In this document: piece by piece, positions 20,233 through 32,303 of the stretch
Layout: every line of letters begins with the position of its first letter
Numbering within the stretch: position 1 is the first letter of the stretch
Assembly: GCF_905171765.1 (NCBI RefSeq)
Contig: NC_053393.1
Span: 62,031,371 to 62,095,370 of the forward strand
Reading direction: 5' to 3'
Length of the DNA stretch: 64,000 bases
Origin: Bufo bufo
Taxonomy: Eukaryota > Chordata > Amphibia > Anura > Bufonidae
The notes under the pieces: model-generated
The model's database searches: none
The model's input: the letters and a program-made list of their open reading frames with translations, nothing else
What the model was told of the DNA's origin: nothing
Translations under genes and position numbers: made by a program

Positions 20233-21790
20233 AGTCTGATGCATCAGCCATTGGTGGGTGGAAATCCTGGATGATCCACTCCTGATTCATCTTGACAAAG
20301 GTCAGTCTCTCCACATTTTGGGTGGACAGGCGAGTTCTCCTTGGGGTAACTATGGCCCCCGCCGCACTAAATCCCCTTCTCTGATGCCACACTACTTGCT
20401 GGGCAGGACAGCTTTTCTAGGGCAAACTTGTCCAGTTGCGGCCACAAATCCAGTTTGGCTGTCTAGAAGTCCAGTGGATCTTCAATGACGGCTGGCAGGG
20501 TGCACTCCAAATATGCCCCCAACTGTTGCTTCAGGTTCTGCTCTATGTCTAGCTGCTGATGAGTAGTCTCTACACTAGACGGGTAAAGAAAGCTGCTTAT
20601 CAGCGACTCTAGACTCTAGGCTGCTGCTGATGGAACTGGTTCTACTCCTGCCACCCCACCCCTCCCCAGCAGCTATGGCAGTGGAACGTGAGTGCAGAGT
20701 TCCCCACCGGTCAGACCTGCGAGAGGATGGACGATGGCGCAGATAGGCAGTGGCCAACTGACTACATAGGATGTCTCAATAGCAGTTCAGTTTGTCCTCC
20801 CTCTCAGCGGGTGTAAAAAAGGCCCCCATTTTGGACCAGTAGCAAGGGTCTAACAAGGTGGAGAGCCAGAAGTCATCCCTCTGCCGAATTGTGACAATTT
20901 GGCTGTCACTACGCAAGTGAGCATGCAGTGGGCCATTTGCGCAAGTGACTCGGAGGGATTCCCTGCCTCCATCTCCACTGCATACTGCCACGGTGTGTCT
21001 GGGTCCTCTGCCTCCTCTTCCTCATCGCCCAGTAGCTCCTCCAGCTGCTCCTGCTCCTCCTCTCTTGTCACCTATGTAGAAAAACCACCCATTTCGCTAC
21101 ACATTCCTTGTGCTCCAAGGTCCTCCTCCTCCAGTTCAGCCCCCACAGGGCTCATGTGGCTATGAGATCTAGGCGTTGTCCTGGCAACTGACTAATAACG
21201 TGGCCTACTCAAAGGGCCGGAGCAAATGACAGGTGTCACGCATGAGCTGCAACTGGCTGACATCGAAGTTACACAGGGGACTACTCCTGTCTGCTTGGAT
21301 CATCAAGGTATCGTTTATGGCCTTTCTCTTTTCATATAGTCAGTCCAACATATGGAGGGTGGAATTCCAATGGGTGGAAACGTCGCATATCAGCCTGAGT
21401 TGGGGATGCCGTTCTGGCGCTGCAGCTCAAGGAGGGTGTGATTTGCGGTGTACGAGTGACTAATGTGCATGCAAAGTTTCCTGGCCATTTTTAGGATGTC
21501 TTGCAGATGGGTGGAAGACTTCAGGAACCGCTTGACAACCAGATTGAACACATGTGTCATGCAGGGAGCATGGCTCACCCCTCCTTGATGCAGCGCCGAC
21601 ACCATGTTCTTCCCGTTGTCGTTCACCATGGTTCCGATTTTGAGTTGTCGCGGAGAAAGCCAGGATTTGATTTCTTGCTGAAGGACACGCAGCAGTTCCT
21701 CCCCTGTGTGACTCTGTTCGCCCATTAAAACCAGGTGCAGAACAACATCAGAGTGATGAGAGGGGTCGCACATGGCTTGCATACACTACA
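20233..21790 (-). pseudogene. hAT-2 transposase, broken, N-terminus missing
   Basis: Fragments lie in transposase order on the minus strand. 21782-21390 holds LKIGTMVNDNGKNMVSALHQ, with the second catalytic Asp, and CMTHVFNLVVKRFLKSSTHL. 21071-20776 holds an acidic patch and DDFWLSTLLDPCYWSKMGAF, the conserved region before the C-terminus. 20420-20240 holds RRGFSAAGAIVTPRRTRLS and VERLTFVKMNQEWI, the dimerisation segment. The catalytic Glu position (normally ..SERxFSAAG) reads HQRRGFSAAG, so the Glu is lost. The first-Asp region and any BED finger are absent, and the coding part begins right after the tandem array. Frameshifts separate every block. The family differs clearly from hAT-1, sharing only motif-level similarity. 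Confidence 0.75.
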
Positions 21791-21889
21791 TGCCTCCAAC
21801 ATAATTCTTGGATCTTTTCATGTAAATAATGTATTTGCTGTAAATCGCGAGAGGGGCATAGTTGGAGACATTCACTTCACAAGAGATAC

Positions 21890-24530
21890 AGAGCAGCGGA
21901 GTTTGCTTTGAAATAAAAAATTTCACCACTGCGTAATTCTGCCCATACAGCAAAAGGCGGTGTACAATTACCCATCAATTTTCTCAAAAAAACATGTTCT
22001 AAATAAAAAATTTCACCACTACGTAATGCGGCCTATACAGCAAAAGGAGGTGTACAATTACCCATCAATTTTCCCCAAAAAAGACTGTTTCTCATAAAAA
22101 ATTTCACCAATACATAATTCGGTCCATACCGCAAAAAGGGCATTACCACATATAACTGCACCGTTGAATGGCAAATAGGCCCTTATATTTTTCCACTATT
22201 ACACTGCGCAAGGCTTTTCAACATAAAAGTGCAACACTGAACGGCAAATATATTTTACTTCGTCCTACAGAGTCATTTTTTTATGGCTTTGCACAGGGAG
22301 CAAGAATGTTACGCACAATTCTGATGGAACTCCTGATCTTAAGAAACTGGACTTGGACTCCAAATCACAGGCTCTCCTGTCATGTCTTGTGTGATGTGGA
22401 GATCGAAAGCAGATGGAGCAGATAAAAACACATGAATATTTTCAAGTTACTGAAGCTGCTTTATTTGATTGTGAATAGATGGTAAAGGCAAAGTATGCTG
22501 GTGTGTTGTCATCAGCGTCTTCATCATGTTTACTGCAGGACCCACGACGACGTAATTCGGTCAATACAGCAAAAGAAGGTCTACAATCACCCATCAATGC
22601 TCCCAAAAAAAGCCTGTTTCGCATAAAAAATGTCACCAGTGCGTAATTCGGTCCATACCGCAAAAAGGGCTTTACCACATATAACTGCACCGCTGAACTG
22701 CAAATAGGCCCTTATTTTTTTCCACTTTTCCACTACACAAGGCTTTTCAACATATAAGTGCAACACTGAATAGCAAATATATTTTTCTTTTGCCACTAAT
22801 ACATGGCAGACAGGGCTTTAGAATATATAACTGCACTGCTGAACGGCAATTAGGCCCTAATTTTTTTCCACTTTTACACTACACAAGGCTTTTCAACATA
22901 TAAGTTCAACGCTGAACAGCAAAAATATTTTTCTTTTGTCACTAATACAGGGCAAAAAGGGCTTTAGAATATATAACTGCACCGCTGAACGGCAATAAGG
23001 CCCTAATTGTTTTCCACTTTTACAATACACAAAAAGCTTTTCAACATATGTAAGTGCAACGCTGAACGGCAAATATATTTTTCTTCTACCACTTATACAG
23101 GGCAAAAAGGGCTTTAGGACATACAACTGCACAGCTGAACGGCAATTAGGCCCTAATTTTTTCCCACTTTTCCACTACACAAAAGGCTTTTCAACATAAA
23201 TGCAACGCAGAACGGCAAAAAAAAATTTCTTTTGCCACTAATACAGGGCAAAAAGGGCTTTAGAATATATAACTGCACCCCTGAGCGGCAAATCTAATTT
23301 ATCTTTTTTTGCTAAAACACATCACAAAAGGCTTTACAGCAAATAACTGCACCACTGAGCGGCAAATATATATTTTCTTTTCCTGCTAATACACGTCACA
23401 AAAGGCTTTAAAACAGATAACTGCACCGCTGAGCAGCAAATATATTTTTTCTTTTTCCGCTAATACACGTGATAAAAGGCTTTAGAACAGATAACTGCAC
23501 CCCTGAGCGGCAAAAATATATATTTTTTCCGCTAATACACATCACTAAAGGCTTTACAACAAATAATTGCACCGCTGAGGGGCAAATATATATTTTCTTT
23601 TTCCGCTAATACACGTCACAAAAGGCTTTACAACAACTAACTGCACCGCTGAGCAGCAAATATATATTTTCTTTTCCCGCTAACACATGTCACAAAAGGC
23701 TTTAGAACAGATAACTGCACCGTTGAGCGGCAAATATACTTTTTCTTTTTCCGCTAATACACGTCACAAAAGGCTTTACAACATATAATTTGGCCGCTGA
23801 GCGACAAATATATATTTTCTTTTTCCGCTAATACACGTCACAAAAGGCTTTAGAACAGATGACTGCACCGCTGAGCGAAAAATATATATTTTCTTTTTCC
23901 GCTAATACACGTCACAAAAGGCTTTAGAACAGATAACTGCACCGCTGAGCGGCAAATATATATATATTTTTTCCACTAATACACACAAAAAGGGCTTTAA
24001 AACAGATAACTGCACCCCTGAGCGGCAAATATATTTTTTCGCTAATACACGTCATAAAAGGCTTTAGAACAGATAACTGCAACCCTGAGCGGCAAAAATA
24101 TATATATTTTCTGCTAATATACGTCATAAAAGGCTTTACAACAAATAACTGCACCGCTGAGGGGCAAATATATTTTTTCTTTTTCCGCTAATACACATCA
24201 CAAAAGGCTTTACAACAAATAACTGCACCCCTGAGCGGCAAATATATATATATTTTTTTCCTCTAATACATGTCACAAAAGGCTTTCAAACGGATAACTG
24301 CATCGCTGAGCGGCAAATTATTTTTTTTGTTTTCCACTAATACATACCACAAAAGGCTTTACAACAGATAACTGCCCCGCTGAATGGCAAATAGATTTTA
24401 CTTTTGCTACTAATATACGACAAAAAGGGCTGTAATTTTAGCACTTCCCCTCACAACGGCTAATAAGTCCTTTTTTCCCACTAATACAAGCCAAAAAATG
24501 CTTTAGAACATATAACTGCACCGCACAAGG
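21890..24530 (-). repeat. Leader tandem array of hAT-2 (~74-bp unit, plus ~100-bp units)
   Basis: From about 22680 onward a unit of about 74 bp repeats (tccgctaatacacgtcacaa, aaggctttagaacagataac, tgcaccgctgagcggcaaat). Hits of aaaggcttta are near 23401, 23475, 23548, 23621, 23695 and 23769. The first part (21890-22150, and again near 22550-22650) is a different unit of about 100 bp with aaaatttcaccactacgtaa and gtacaattacccatcaattt. The array sits between the promoter end and the transposase. Confidence 0.85.
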
Positions 24531-24908
24531 GCAAATAAGACATAGAAATATTGCCTTGTAAAAAAACCCTGTTAATGCCTGTATCAATTAGCACTTTGCT
24601 GGAACGGTTTGCTGGAATTACAGAGCTGTAAAATGGCAATTTAGATCCCCAGTCAGTGCTGCAAGGTGTAATAGAAATGTTCCTATTACCCAGGCTGTAA
24701 CCTTACCTACTGAACCTTTTTTAAACATAAATGCTGTGGAATGATTCCTCCCTATCCTTTCCCTACACCTTGAATAATCTTTAGCTGCACTTGTAAATCG
24801 TTTTTTTCAGCACAAAAAAAGTTTTTTTTATCACTGTCCCTAGCGCCTGCAGATGTCTCTCTCTGCACTAAGCACTCTGGTAAATGGAAGAATCTAAGAT
24901 GGCTGCCG

Positions 24909-24918
24909 CTATTTATAG
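24909..24918 (-). promoter_or_regulatory. Candidate TATA box of hAT-2
   Basis: The minus strand reads ctataaatag, close to a consensus TATA box. It lies upstream of the leader array and on the same strand as the transposase. The flanking GC-richer block (ggctgtgacatcacaggg) is typical of promoter ends. Position and motif only. Confidence 0.45.
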
Positions 24919-24989
24919 GGCTGTGACATCACAGGGCTGGCTGCTGATTAACTGCATGCATGGCAGTATGGGTGATCCCGCCTTACCAG

Positions 24990-26832
24990 AGATTTGCTTT
25001 CTCCAGATACAGATGTATTGTAATGCATTGCAGAGGGGATCAAACCCCCAAAAGTTGAAGTCCCAGAGTGGGACAGAAAAAAAGTTTTAAAAAATAAGTA
25101 AAAAAAAAGTGTTTTGAATTTAAAAAAAAAGCCCCTTTCCCCTGATTTTATAATAAAAAAAAGAAAAACCGCAGATATTAGGTATCACCGCGTCCGTAAC
25201 GACCGGCTCTATAAATATATCACATGATCCACTGCGTCTGATAGACACCATACAAAATAAAAACTGTGTAAAAAATAGCCATTTTTGACATCTTACATCA
25301 CTAAAAGTGCAACACCAAGCGATCAAAAAGGCGTATGCCCCCAATAGTACCAATCTAACCGTCATCTCATCTCACAAAAGATGAGCCCCTACATAGGACA
25401 ATCACCCAAAAAATAAAAAAAACTATGGCTCTCAGACTGGAGACACTAAAACATGATTTTATTTTATTTTTTCAAAAATGCTTTTATTGTGTTAAATGTA
25501 AAAATAAATAAATAAAGTCATACGCACCCCAAAATTGTACCAATTAAACCTTCATCTCATACTGAAAAAAAAATTTGCCCCTACATAAAACATTCGCCCA
25601 AAAAATAAAAAACAAACTATGGCTTTCAGAATATGGAGACACAAAAAAATATTTTTTTTTCAAAAATGCTTTACTATGTAAAACTGAAACAAACAACCAA
25701 AAAAAGTAGTCAGATTTGGTATTGTCGCGTCCGTAACAACCTGCTCTATAAAAATAGCTCATGATCTAACCTGTCAGATGAACGTTGTAAATAACAAAAA
25801 ATAAAAACAGTGGCAAAACAGATATTTTTTGTTACTCTGCCTCACAAAAAGTGTAATATAGAGCAACCAAAAATCATCTGTACCCTAAAATAGAAACCAA
25901 AAAAACTGCCAGCTTATCCCGTAGTTTCCAAAATGGGGTCACTTTTTTGTAGTTTCTACTCTAGGGGTGCATCAGGGTGGCTTCAAATGGGACATGGTGT
26001 CAAAAAACCAGTCCATCAAAATCTGCCTTCTAAAAACCATATGGCGTTCCTTTCTTTCTGTGCCCTGCCGTGTGGCCATACAGCAGTTTTTGACAACGTA
26101 TGGGGTGTTTCTGTAAACTACAGAATCAGAGCAATAAATTTTGAGTTTTGTTTGGCTGTTAACCTTTGCTTTGTTAGCGGAAAAAAAGGATTAAAATGGA
26201 AAATCTGCCAAAAAAGAGAAATTCTGAAATTTCATCTCCATGTTCCATTAATTCTTGTGGAACACCTAAAGGGTTAACAAAGTTTGTAAAATAAGTCTTG
26301 AATACCTTGTGGGTGTAGTTTCTAAAATGGGGTATTTTTTGGGTGGTTTCTATTATGTAAGCCTCACAAAGTGACTTCAGACCTGAACTGGTCCTTAAAA
26401 AGTGGGTTTTGGAAATTTTCTGAAAAATTTCAAGATTTGCATCTAAACTTTAAAGCCTTCTAACGTCCCCGGAAAAAAAATGGCATTCACAAAATGATCC
26501 AAGCATAAAGTAGACATATGGGGAATGTAAAGTTATAACAATTTTAGGAGGTATCACTATCTTTTTGAAAGCAGAGAAATAGAAATTTGGAAAGTTGCGA
26601 ATTTTTTCAAATTTTGGGTAAATTTGGTAGTTTTTTATAAATAAAAATGAAATATTTTGATTCACATTTACCACTGTCATGAAGTACAATATGTGATGAG
26701 AAAACACTCTCAGAATGGCTTGGATAAGTAAAAGCGTTTTAAAGTTATCACAACATAAATTTACACATGTCAGATTTGCAAAAATCAGTCTGGTCCTTAA
26801 GGTGAAAAATGGCCCGGTCCTTAAGGGGTTAA
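24990..26832 (+). repeat. Long TTAA-type repeat, family H, copy 1
   Basis: A noncoding repeat ending ggtccttaaggggttaa at 26832 with a TTAA boundary. Internal segments are duplicated (compare 25150-25420 with 25640-25900: cgcgtccgtaac, accggctctataaa, catcatctcac). The right half recurs inverted at 62190-63697, where tcacaaagtgacttcag and tgaatgccatttt phrases are shared. The left boundary near 24990 is approximate. A TTAA-duplicating (piggyBac or Kolobok/T2) origin is inferred from the end. Confidence 0.6.
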
Positions 26833-27002
26833 GGACTATTGTTTTATCTGGCTGCCATATATATTATTAGCGCAACCTGTGCTCAATTGCGTGCAATTGT
26901 TTGGCCGCGGCTGACAGTGACGCAACCTCTGCTACATCTGTTGTGTTAAAGTTGTGCTGTGAAATTCAGCACAATTGCTTGGCCGCTGGTGACAGCGACA
27001 TT

Positions 27003-27108
27003 ACTCACAATATTTCAATGAGATAAAAGCAGTGTATACAAAGATCAAACACCCAGGGTGTTTGATCTTTGTATGCACTGCTTTTATCTCATTGAAAATA
27101 TTGTGAGT
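27003..27108. repeat. Near-perfect 52-bp inverted repeat (hairpin)
   Basis: The left arm runs 27003-27054 (actcacaatatttcaatgag ... gatcaaacaccc) and the right arm 27056-27108 (gggtgtttgatc ... ctcattgaaaatattgtgag). They are complementary with one inserted base and one mismatch and essentially no loop. It is part of an unclassified repeat and resembles the larger foldback at 63700. Confidence 0.8.
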
Positions 27109-27382
27109 ATAATAAACCCCTTTTGTATTTGACCGTGGATGATTGTGCTTCACTATTGCTGTGACCTTTGGTTTCCACGTAGAGGAGTGAAGGAGGCTTC
27201 AGGTTGATTTTGATGTTTACCCTTTTCCATCAGTTCGAATGGCTCTGACTTTTTGAGGCAGTGTGGTCCAACCAAAAACGCAAATAGACTGTATGTGAAC
27301 ATCTACCCACTTCACAATTTGGTACCTGCAACGCTAAACATTAATATAACGTACAAGGGGCAGTTTTTTATTATTTTATTTC

Positions 27383-29038
27383 ATGGCATCAAAGCACCCT
27401 AATAGGTGGGCCGAACGCCTGGGTCCACAATCAGTGTCTGCAGGTCACACCACTGCCTCATCTTCCCCTGTGTTAAGTACTGGCCAATCCCCTGTCCAAG
27501 ACGCAGGCCCGGATGCCTCACGCCCTGCACCTGGACCTTTGCAAGTACCATTACCTAGCACATCCACTTCTGTGTCCCAGCACAGCGTGCAGATGTCCAT
27601 ACCACAGGCCTTTGAATGAAAGCGCAAATACCCACCCACCCACAGGCCATAGCACTAAATGCACAGCTTTCCTAATTGCTATTTAGGATTTCTGCAGCTT
27701 GATGGCAGTGGCCATCTCTCGTTACTCTGTCCCCAGCCGCCACTATTTTTCCCGGTGTGCCATCTTCACCTTACACCAGCATGTGTCCCATAAAATCACC
27801 CGTGCCCTGACCAACACAGTTATTGGGAAGGTCTACTTAACAACTGACACATGGACAAGTGCTTGTGGCCAGGGATGCCACATTTCCCTAACGGGGGTGG
27901 GTGAACGTTGTGGAGGCCGGGAGCGAGTCGTACCCTGGGATGGCACAGGTGCTACCGATGACAAGGATTGCGGGCCCTACTTCCATCAGGATTTCTGCCA
28001 GCACCTACATTAGTGGCTGCAACCCCCCTTTCTCCTCCTCCTCCACTTCTACCTCTGAATTCTCATCTTGCAGCACCAGTCAGCCATCAGTCAGAAGCTG
28101 GAAGCAGTATAGCACAGCAGTGGGGAAGCGGCAACAGGCCCAGCTGAAACTTATTTGCTTATGTGACAAACAGCACACCGCCGCAGAGCTGTGGCAGGGT
28201 ATAAGGGACCAGACAGAGCTGTGACTCTCGCCACTCAACCTACAACCAGACATGGTTGTGTCTAATAATGGCCGTAACTTGGTGGCGGCTTCGGAGCTCG
28301 GCAAGCTCACACACATACCATGCCTAGCCCACGTGTTCAATTTAGTGGTTCAGCGGTTTCTCAAAACCTACCCCAATTTGCCTGAGCTACTGGTGGAGGT
28401 GCGCCGCATGTGTTCCCATTTCCAAAAGTCATCTATAGCTGCCGCCGGTTTTACGCAACTTTGAGAAATCAACACAAATGTTGAGCGGCGATGCCGCTAT
28501 TATCAGCGTAACCATTCCACTTCTGTGTCTACTGAAGCGCTCGCTGCTCACAATGAAGGCGGACACTTTGCATTTGGAAGAGGTGGAAATGGGGGAAGAC
28601 AGTACACAGGGTGATAGCCAGACCACCCTCCGTTTATCTTCTCAGCGCGAATTGGATGATGATGATGAAGAGGAGGTGGAGGAGCAGGAGACGGTTTCCT
28701 CCGCTACAGAGGGTAGTACCCATAGAAGGTTTATTTCATCTTTTCAGCGTGGATGGGCCAAAGAGGAGGAAAAGGATGAGAAGATTGAGAGTCATCCTCC
28801 TGATGAGGACAGCAAAGTCTTGTCTGTTAGGACTCTGGCACACATGGCTGACTTTATGATATGCTGCCTTTCCCGTGACCCTCGCGTTATACGCATTTTG
28901 GCCAACACCGATTACTGGTTGTTCACCCTTCTCGACCCCTGCTACAAAGAGAACTTCTCATCTCTCATTACTGTGGTGGAGAGGACTAGCAAAATGGTGC
29001 AATACCAGAAGGTCCTTGTGGATAAATTGCTCCAATAA
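27383..29038 (+). pseudogene. hAT transposase remnant (hAT-3-like)
   Basis: Three separated blocks on the plus strand. 27790-27900 contains GKVYLTTDTWTSACGQG, with the first catalytic Asp. 28252-28464 contains VVSNNGRNLVAASELGKLTH, where the expected CDNGRN has become SNNGRN so the second Asp is lost, followed by CLAHVFNLVVQRFLKTYPNL. 28478-29038 contains an acidic stretch (DDDDEEEVEEQE) and MADFMICCLSRDPRVIRILA, YWLFTLLDPCY. The Glu/dimerisation block is not recognisable after 29038. The wording resembles hAT-3 at 38212-39096 (DNGRNL, LTHIPCL, HV.NLV), so I place it in that family. Element termini were not found. The 27383-27619 Ser/Pro-rich frame may be the N-terminal linker. Confidence 0.7.
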
Positions 29039-29165
29039 TTTCCAGCTGACAATCCTGGCAGCAGAGTACGTAGTTCCTTGGGCAACCGAGGAGGGGAGAC
29101 AATGGGAACACACAGCAATTCCAACAGAGCCAGGGCAACACTCTTTTAGGCCTGGGACAGTTTCA

Positions 29166-31750
29166 TGACACCCCACCAGCACCCTCACCCTGATGTACGG
29201 CCTAGCGTCACAAGGAGGGAAAAGTTTGCAATGTGATGAGTTTTGAGGGCAGTGCCCAAGACACCCGTGGCCCTATCCAGAGGAGCCACCCATTCTCCTG
29301 TTCATCAGCAGGCAATGCACCCACCAGAACATACACATTCCTCCCCTCTTGGTTCTAAGATCCAGTCAATTGGTGTCCACCAGTTGGGTACCCCTTGTTC
29401 TGCCTAGCAGGGTTTAAAAATCATTACAGATCATGTCTGCCCCAGTCTTTGTATTTCTGAAGTGTTCAGTGTGGTTATATCACTATCTAGCGGTGTTAAG
29501 TTGTATTACACTTTGTTTTTCCTGTTACGAAGACTACTGCATTGTGGGTGGTGCACTGCATTGTGGAAGTGCAAAGCATTCTGGGAAAGAGAAGTTTCCA
29601 GGACACAGAACAGAGCTGTCCTATGCATGTCTCCTTCTCAAACTCCACCATCCTTGCATAAGCTTATCTAATAAGAGATCTACCTTTGTTTTAGGGACAT
29701 GATGTTATGCAGAGCTGTTCAGCTAGTTGTAATTGTTACTCAGGGAGTTGTTACTACTGTTAGCTAGACATGTAATCCTATGTATAGGCAGCCATTTTAC
29801 CATGTGCTTTCACTGTCAATGAAAATGTTATAGTACATGCTATCCATGTTTAAAGGTTTTTTTTTCATTTGCTAGTTTATTAGAGCTAGGCATGTATACC
29901 TGAGTTAGTCTGTCAAAGATTGCTAAAAGATCTGCAATTAGTATAACAACTTTCATTAATGTCTCCTGCCCCTTTCCACTGCTCCTTTAAAAGACTGTTA
30001 CTATGGCTTGTTTGTCTCTGGCTAAGAAGAAAGGAAGATGTAGGGGCGGGCCTTCACACTGCATGCCTGCATTAGGCTTCAGAGTGAGGAGGCGTGTCTC
30101 TCAGTAATTCAATCTGATTGGCTGGCAGGAAACTGCTGGCTACAGCAAGTTTGTAACTAAGGGGAAAACTCAAGGAAAACGGTGGTACATATGTGAAGAA
30201 ACTAAAGATTGCTTTATGCCTGATGCTGCTACAGCAGTAACATATGCTAAAATAGATTTTTTGATGAAAACATGACAGTTATCCTTTAATACATGTTATT
30301 TGTATTCTTGTAGTTTTACCAAACAATCCTGTTTTAACAATGAATCAATCAATCAATCTTATATAATCAATCAATTAAGTGTACCCCTAGTTTCCTATAT
30401 ACTTTTTATGGATCCGTACACAGCTCTTCTCACGTTTCTGAGAAGAACCAAGCAGATACCATCACAGCCAAAGGGTCACAGAGCTCAGCTGAGGGATTCG
30501 GCCTCCTCTTTTCAGAGATGAGTGGCAGTAGGGGTCTCAGGATCCGAATTCCCACCGATCAAAATTTCTGACCTATCAATAAGATTTATCAGATGTTTTT
30601 AAGCTACAGCTACACTTCAACCACTGTCTAACAACCATCTTTCAGACACGTATCACTTGTATATCTGCTCGAAAAGCCAATGGTCAACTGTCTGACATAG
30701 TTTCTACACCAAGTTATATAAAATCAAACTTTGTCTCCTGTTATTATATCAAACTGCACTTGTTAACAACCAGAAAAATATGTGAAGTATGCGATAATAA
30801 TGTACGGTAAAGAGTCTTTTGGGTGTTTCCCTCAAATCGTTGCATGATCTGAAGGCATTGTTAAAAGTTTTACTAGCTGAATAAACAATTAAATACAATT
30901 TACGGTTGAGTGGACTTAGACTCATGTTTAAGGAATCGATGGCACACCGTTAAGAGAGTTTCTTAGTTTAAACAGGGAATGCAAGTTATCAAGCCAGGAG
31001 ATCAAGCGAGACAAAGGAAATCAGGGCAGATTTCCGTAGTCGTATAAATGATGATGGGAACATCTCATAAGTGGGCTACAAATTTGTTCTGGTGCTTAGA
31101 AAATCAAGTGAGTGCATGGATTTCATTAGTAAACTATTTACCAATGTTACAAACTGAAATGTGAAATCTTTGTTCTCAGCTCTGTTACTATATACCAGCA
31201 TTGCAAACAGTGCTCCTCCAAAGGGAAGGCCATTTCTTATAAGGTGTGCTATGCTGTACGTTCTAAACAAACAACTTTTTGGAGCATTTTTAGCATGAAG
31301 TAAACAATCTTGTAGAAATCCTGCAGAGAACATCATGTTAATTAATTGAGTTATGCCACAAATTAAAAAAAATCAAGTCATACATACCATTATTTTAACT
31401 ATGTCAATGCAAAAAAGGCTGCTCTCCAGTGTAATTGTGTCTACTTTTTACTGACATTATCTAAAGGACCTCTCCCTTCCTATTTTGTGGTTGGGCAACA
31501 GCTCATCTGCAACCCTAGGAGTGCAATCAGCTCTTGTTAAATCTTTCCGCTACTGCATAGAAAATAGTTCCTCACACACAGCAAGGAGACTAGACTGGAC
31601 TAGAATTTTAGTCATAGAACAAACCGCAGGGGGCGCCACCAGAGAGGAAAATGTAAAGTACATGTAAAACCTTACAATATTATTATTCATAAATATTGCA
31701 ATAATACTTCTTTTGGAAGGTCCCATTTATCCCTTTTCATGGGATAACCC
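29166..31750. other. No gene seen; mixed decayed repeats
   Basis: AT-rich sequence with only short open frames. A T2-type end on the opposite strand (gacagttatcctttaa at 30275-30290) and another (ggataacccctttaa near 31742-31756) suggest old TTAA-flanked elements whose partners I could not pair. A short (AATC)n run is at about 30340. Confidence 0.35.
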
Positions 31751-31799
31751 CTTTAAGGGGAAAGGTCTTAAAGTGCTTGGTTTTCCTATTGGCCTGAAA

Positions 31800-32303
31800 G
31801 TGTGTGTTTGACACTCTGAGGACTCCTAAGACTCCCCCTCAGATGCTGCATTCATTGCTGATCGCGACATCTGACATTAACAATGAGGCTTTTCAGGGGT
31901 TAATCAGTTGTTAAAAAACATGCAGAGAGGCCCCCACAGCCATTTTGATTGGAGAAACCGCGCAAAATATTGCGTAGTGAAATGATGATGTAACCATGTC
32001 ATCACGCTGGCCAGGTGCTGCAACGTCATCACTAATGACGTCACCACGCCCAGCAAGCGCAATTACATGGTGGCGTCACAAGTCACTGGGCACAAGATTT
32101 TGCCATTTTTTTTTTTTTCCAATCAAGATAGCCCCTCCACGAGCAAATGGATGAGGTGAGTATTTATATTTTTTTTACTGCCATTTCAGGAACAATTGAT
32201 TTGATACCACAAAGTGCAAAGAAATTCAACTTCGTGGCAAATCAATTTTTTCCTGAAATTCGGATCGAAGTCAATTAGTTTCACTGTGATTCGCTCAACA
32301 CTA
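31800..32303. mobile_element. Fragment of a hAT MITE ending ttcgctcaacacta
   Basis: The right terminus is gattcgctcaacacta at 32303. An internal phrase (cctcagatgctgcattcatt, then gctgatcgcgacatctga) is shared with 54153-54342, which has the opposite terminus tagtgttgagcaaag. No left end was found here. The CR1 3' tail abuts the right end directly. Confidence 0.5.

Larger units (their letters stand above)
18988..24988 (-). mobile_element. hAT-2 transposon, minus strand (5' terminus not found)
   Basis: The left (3') terminus tagagatgagcgaatttt is at 18988. Reading leftwards on the minus strand from about 24988: TATA-bearing 5' region, leader array (24530-21890), broken transposase (21790-20233), a small minisatellite and the 3' end. 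The right-hand TIR is missing and appears to be cut off where the H repeat begins at about 24990. The right boundary is approximate and no TSD can be shown. Confidence 0.7.

Noticed and set aside
22140..24530. CRISPR-like look of regularly repeated short units
   Set aside because: Units are tandem and contiguous without unique spacers, drift gradually and lie inside a hAT element of a vertebrate genome.
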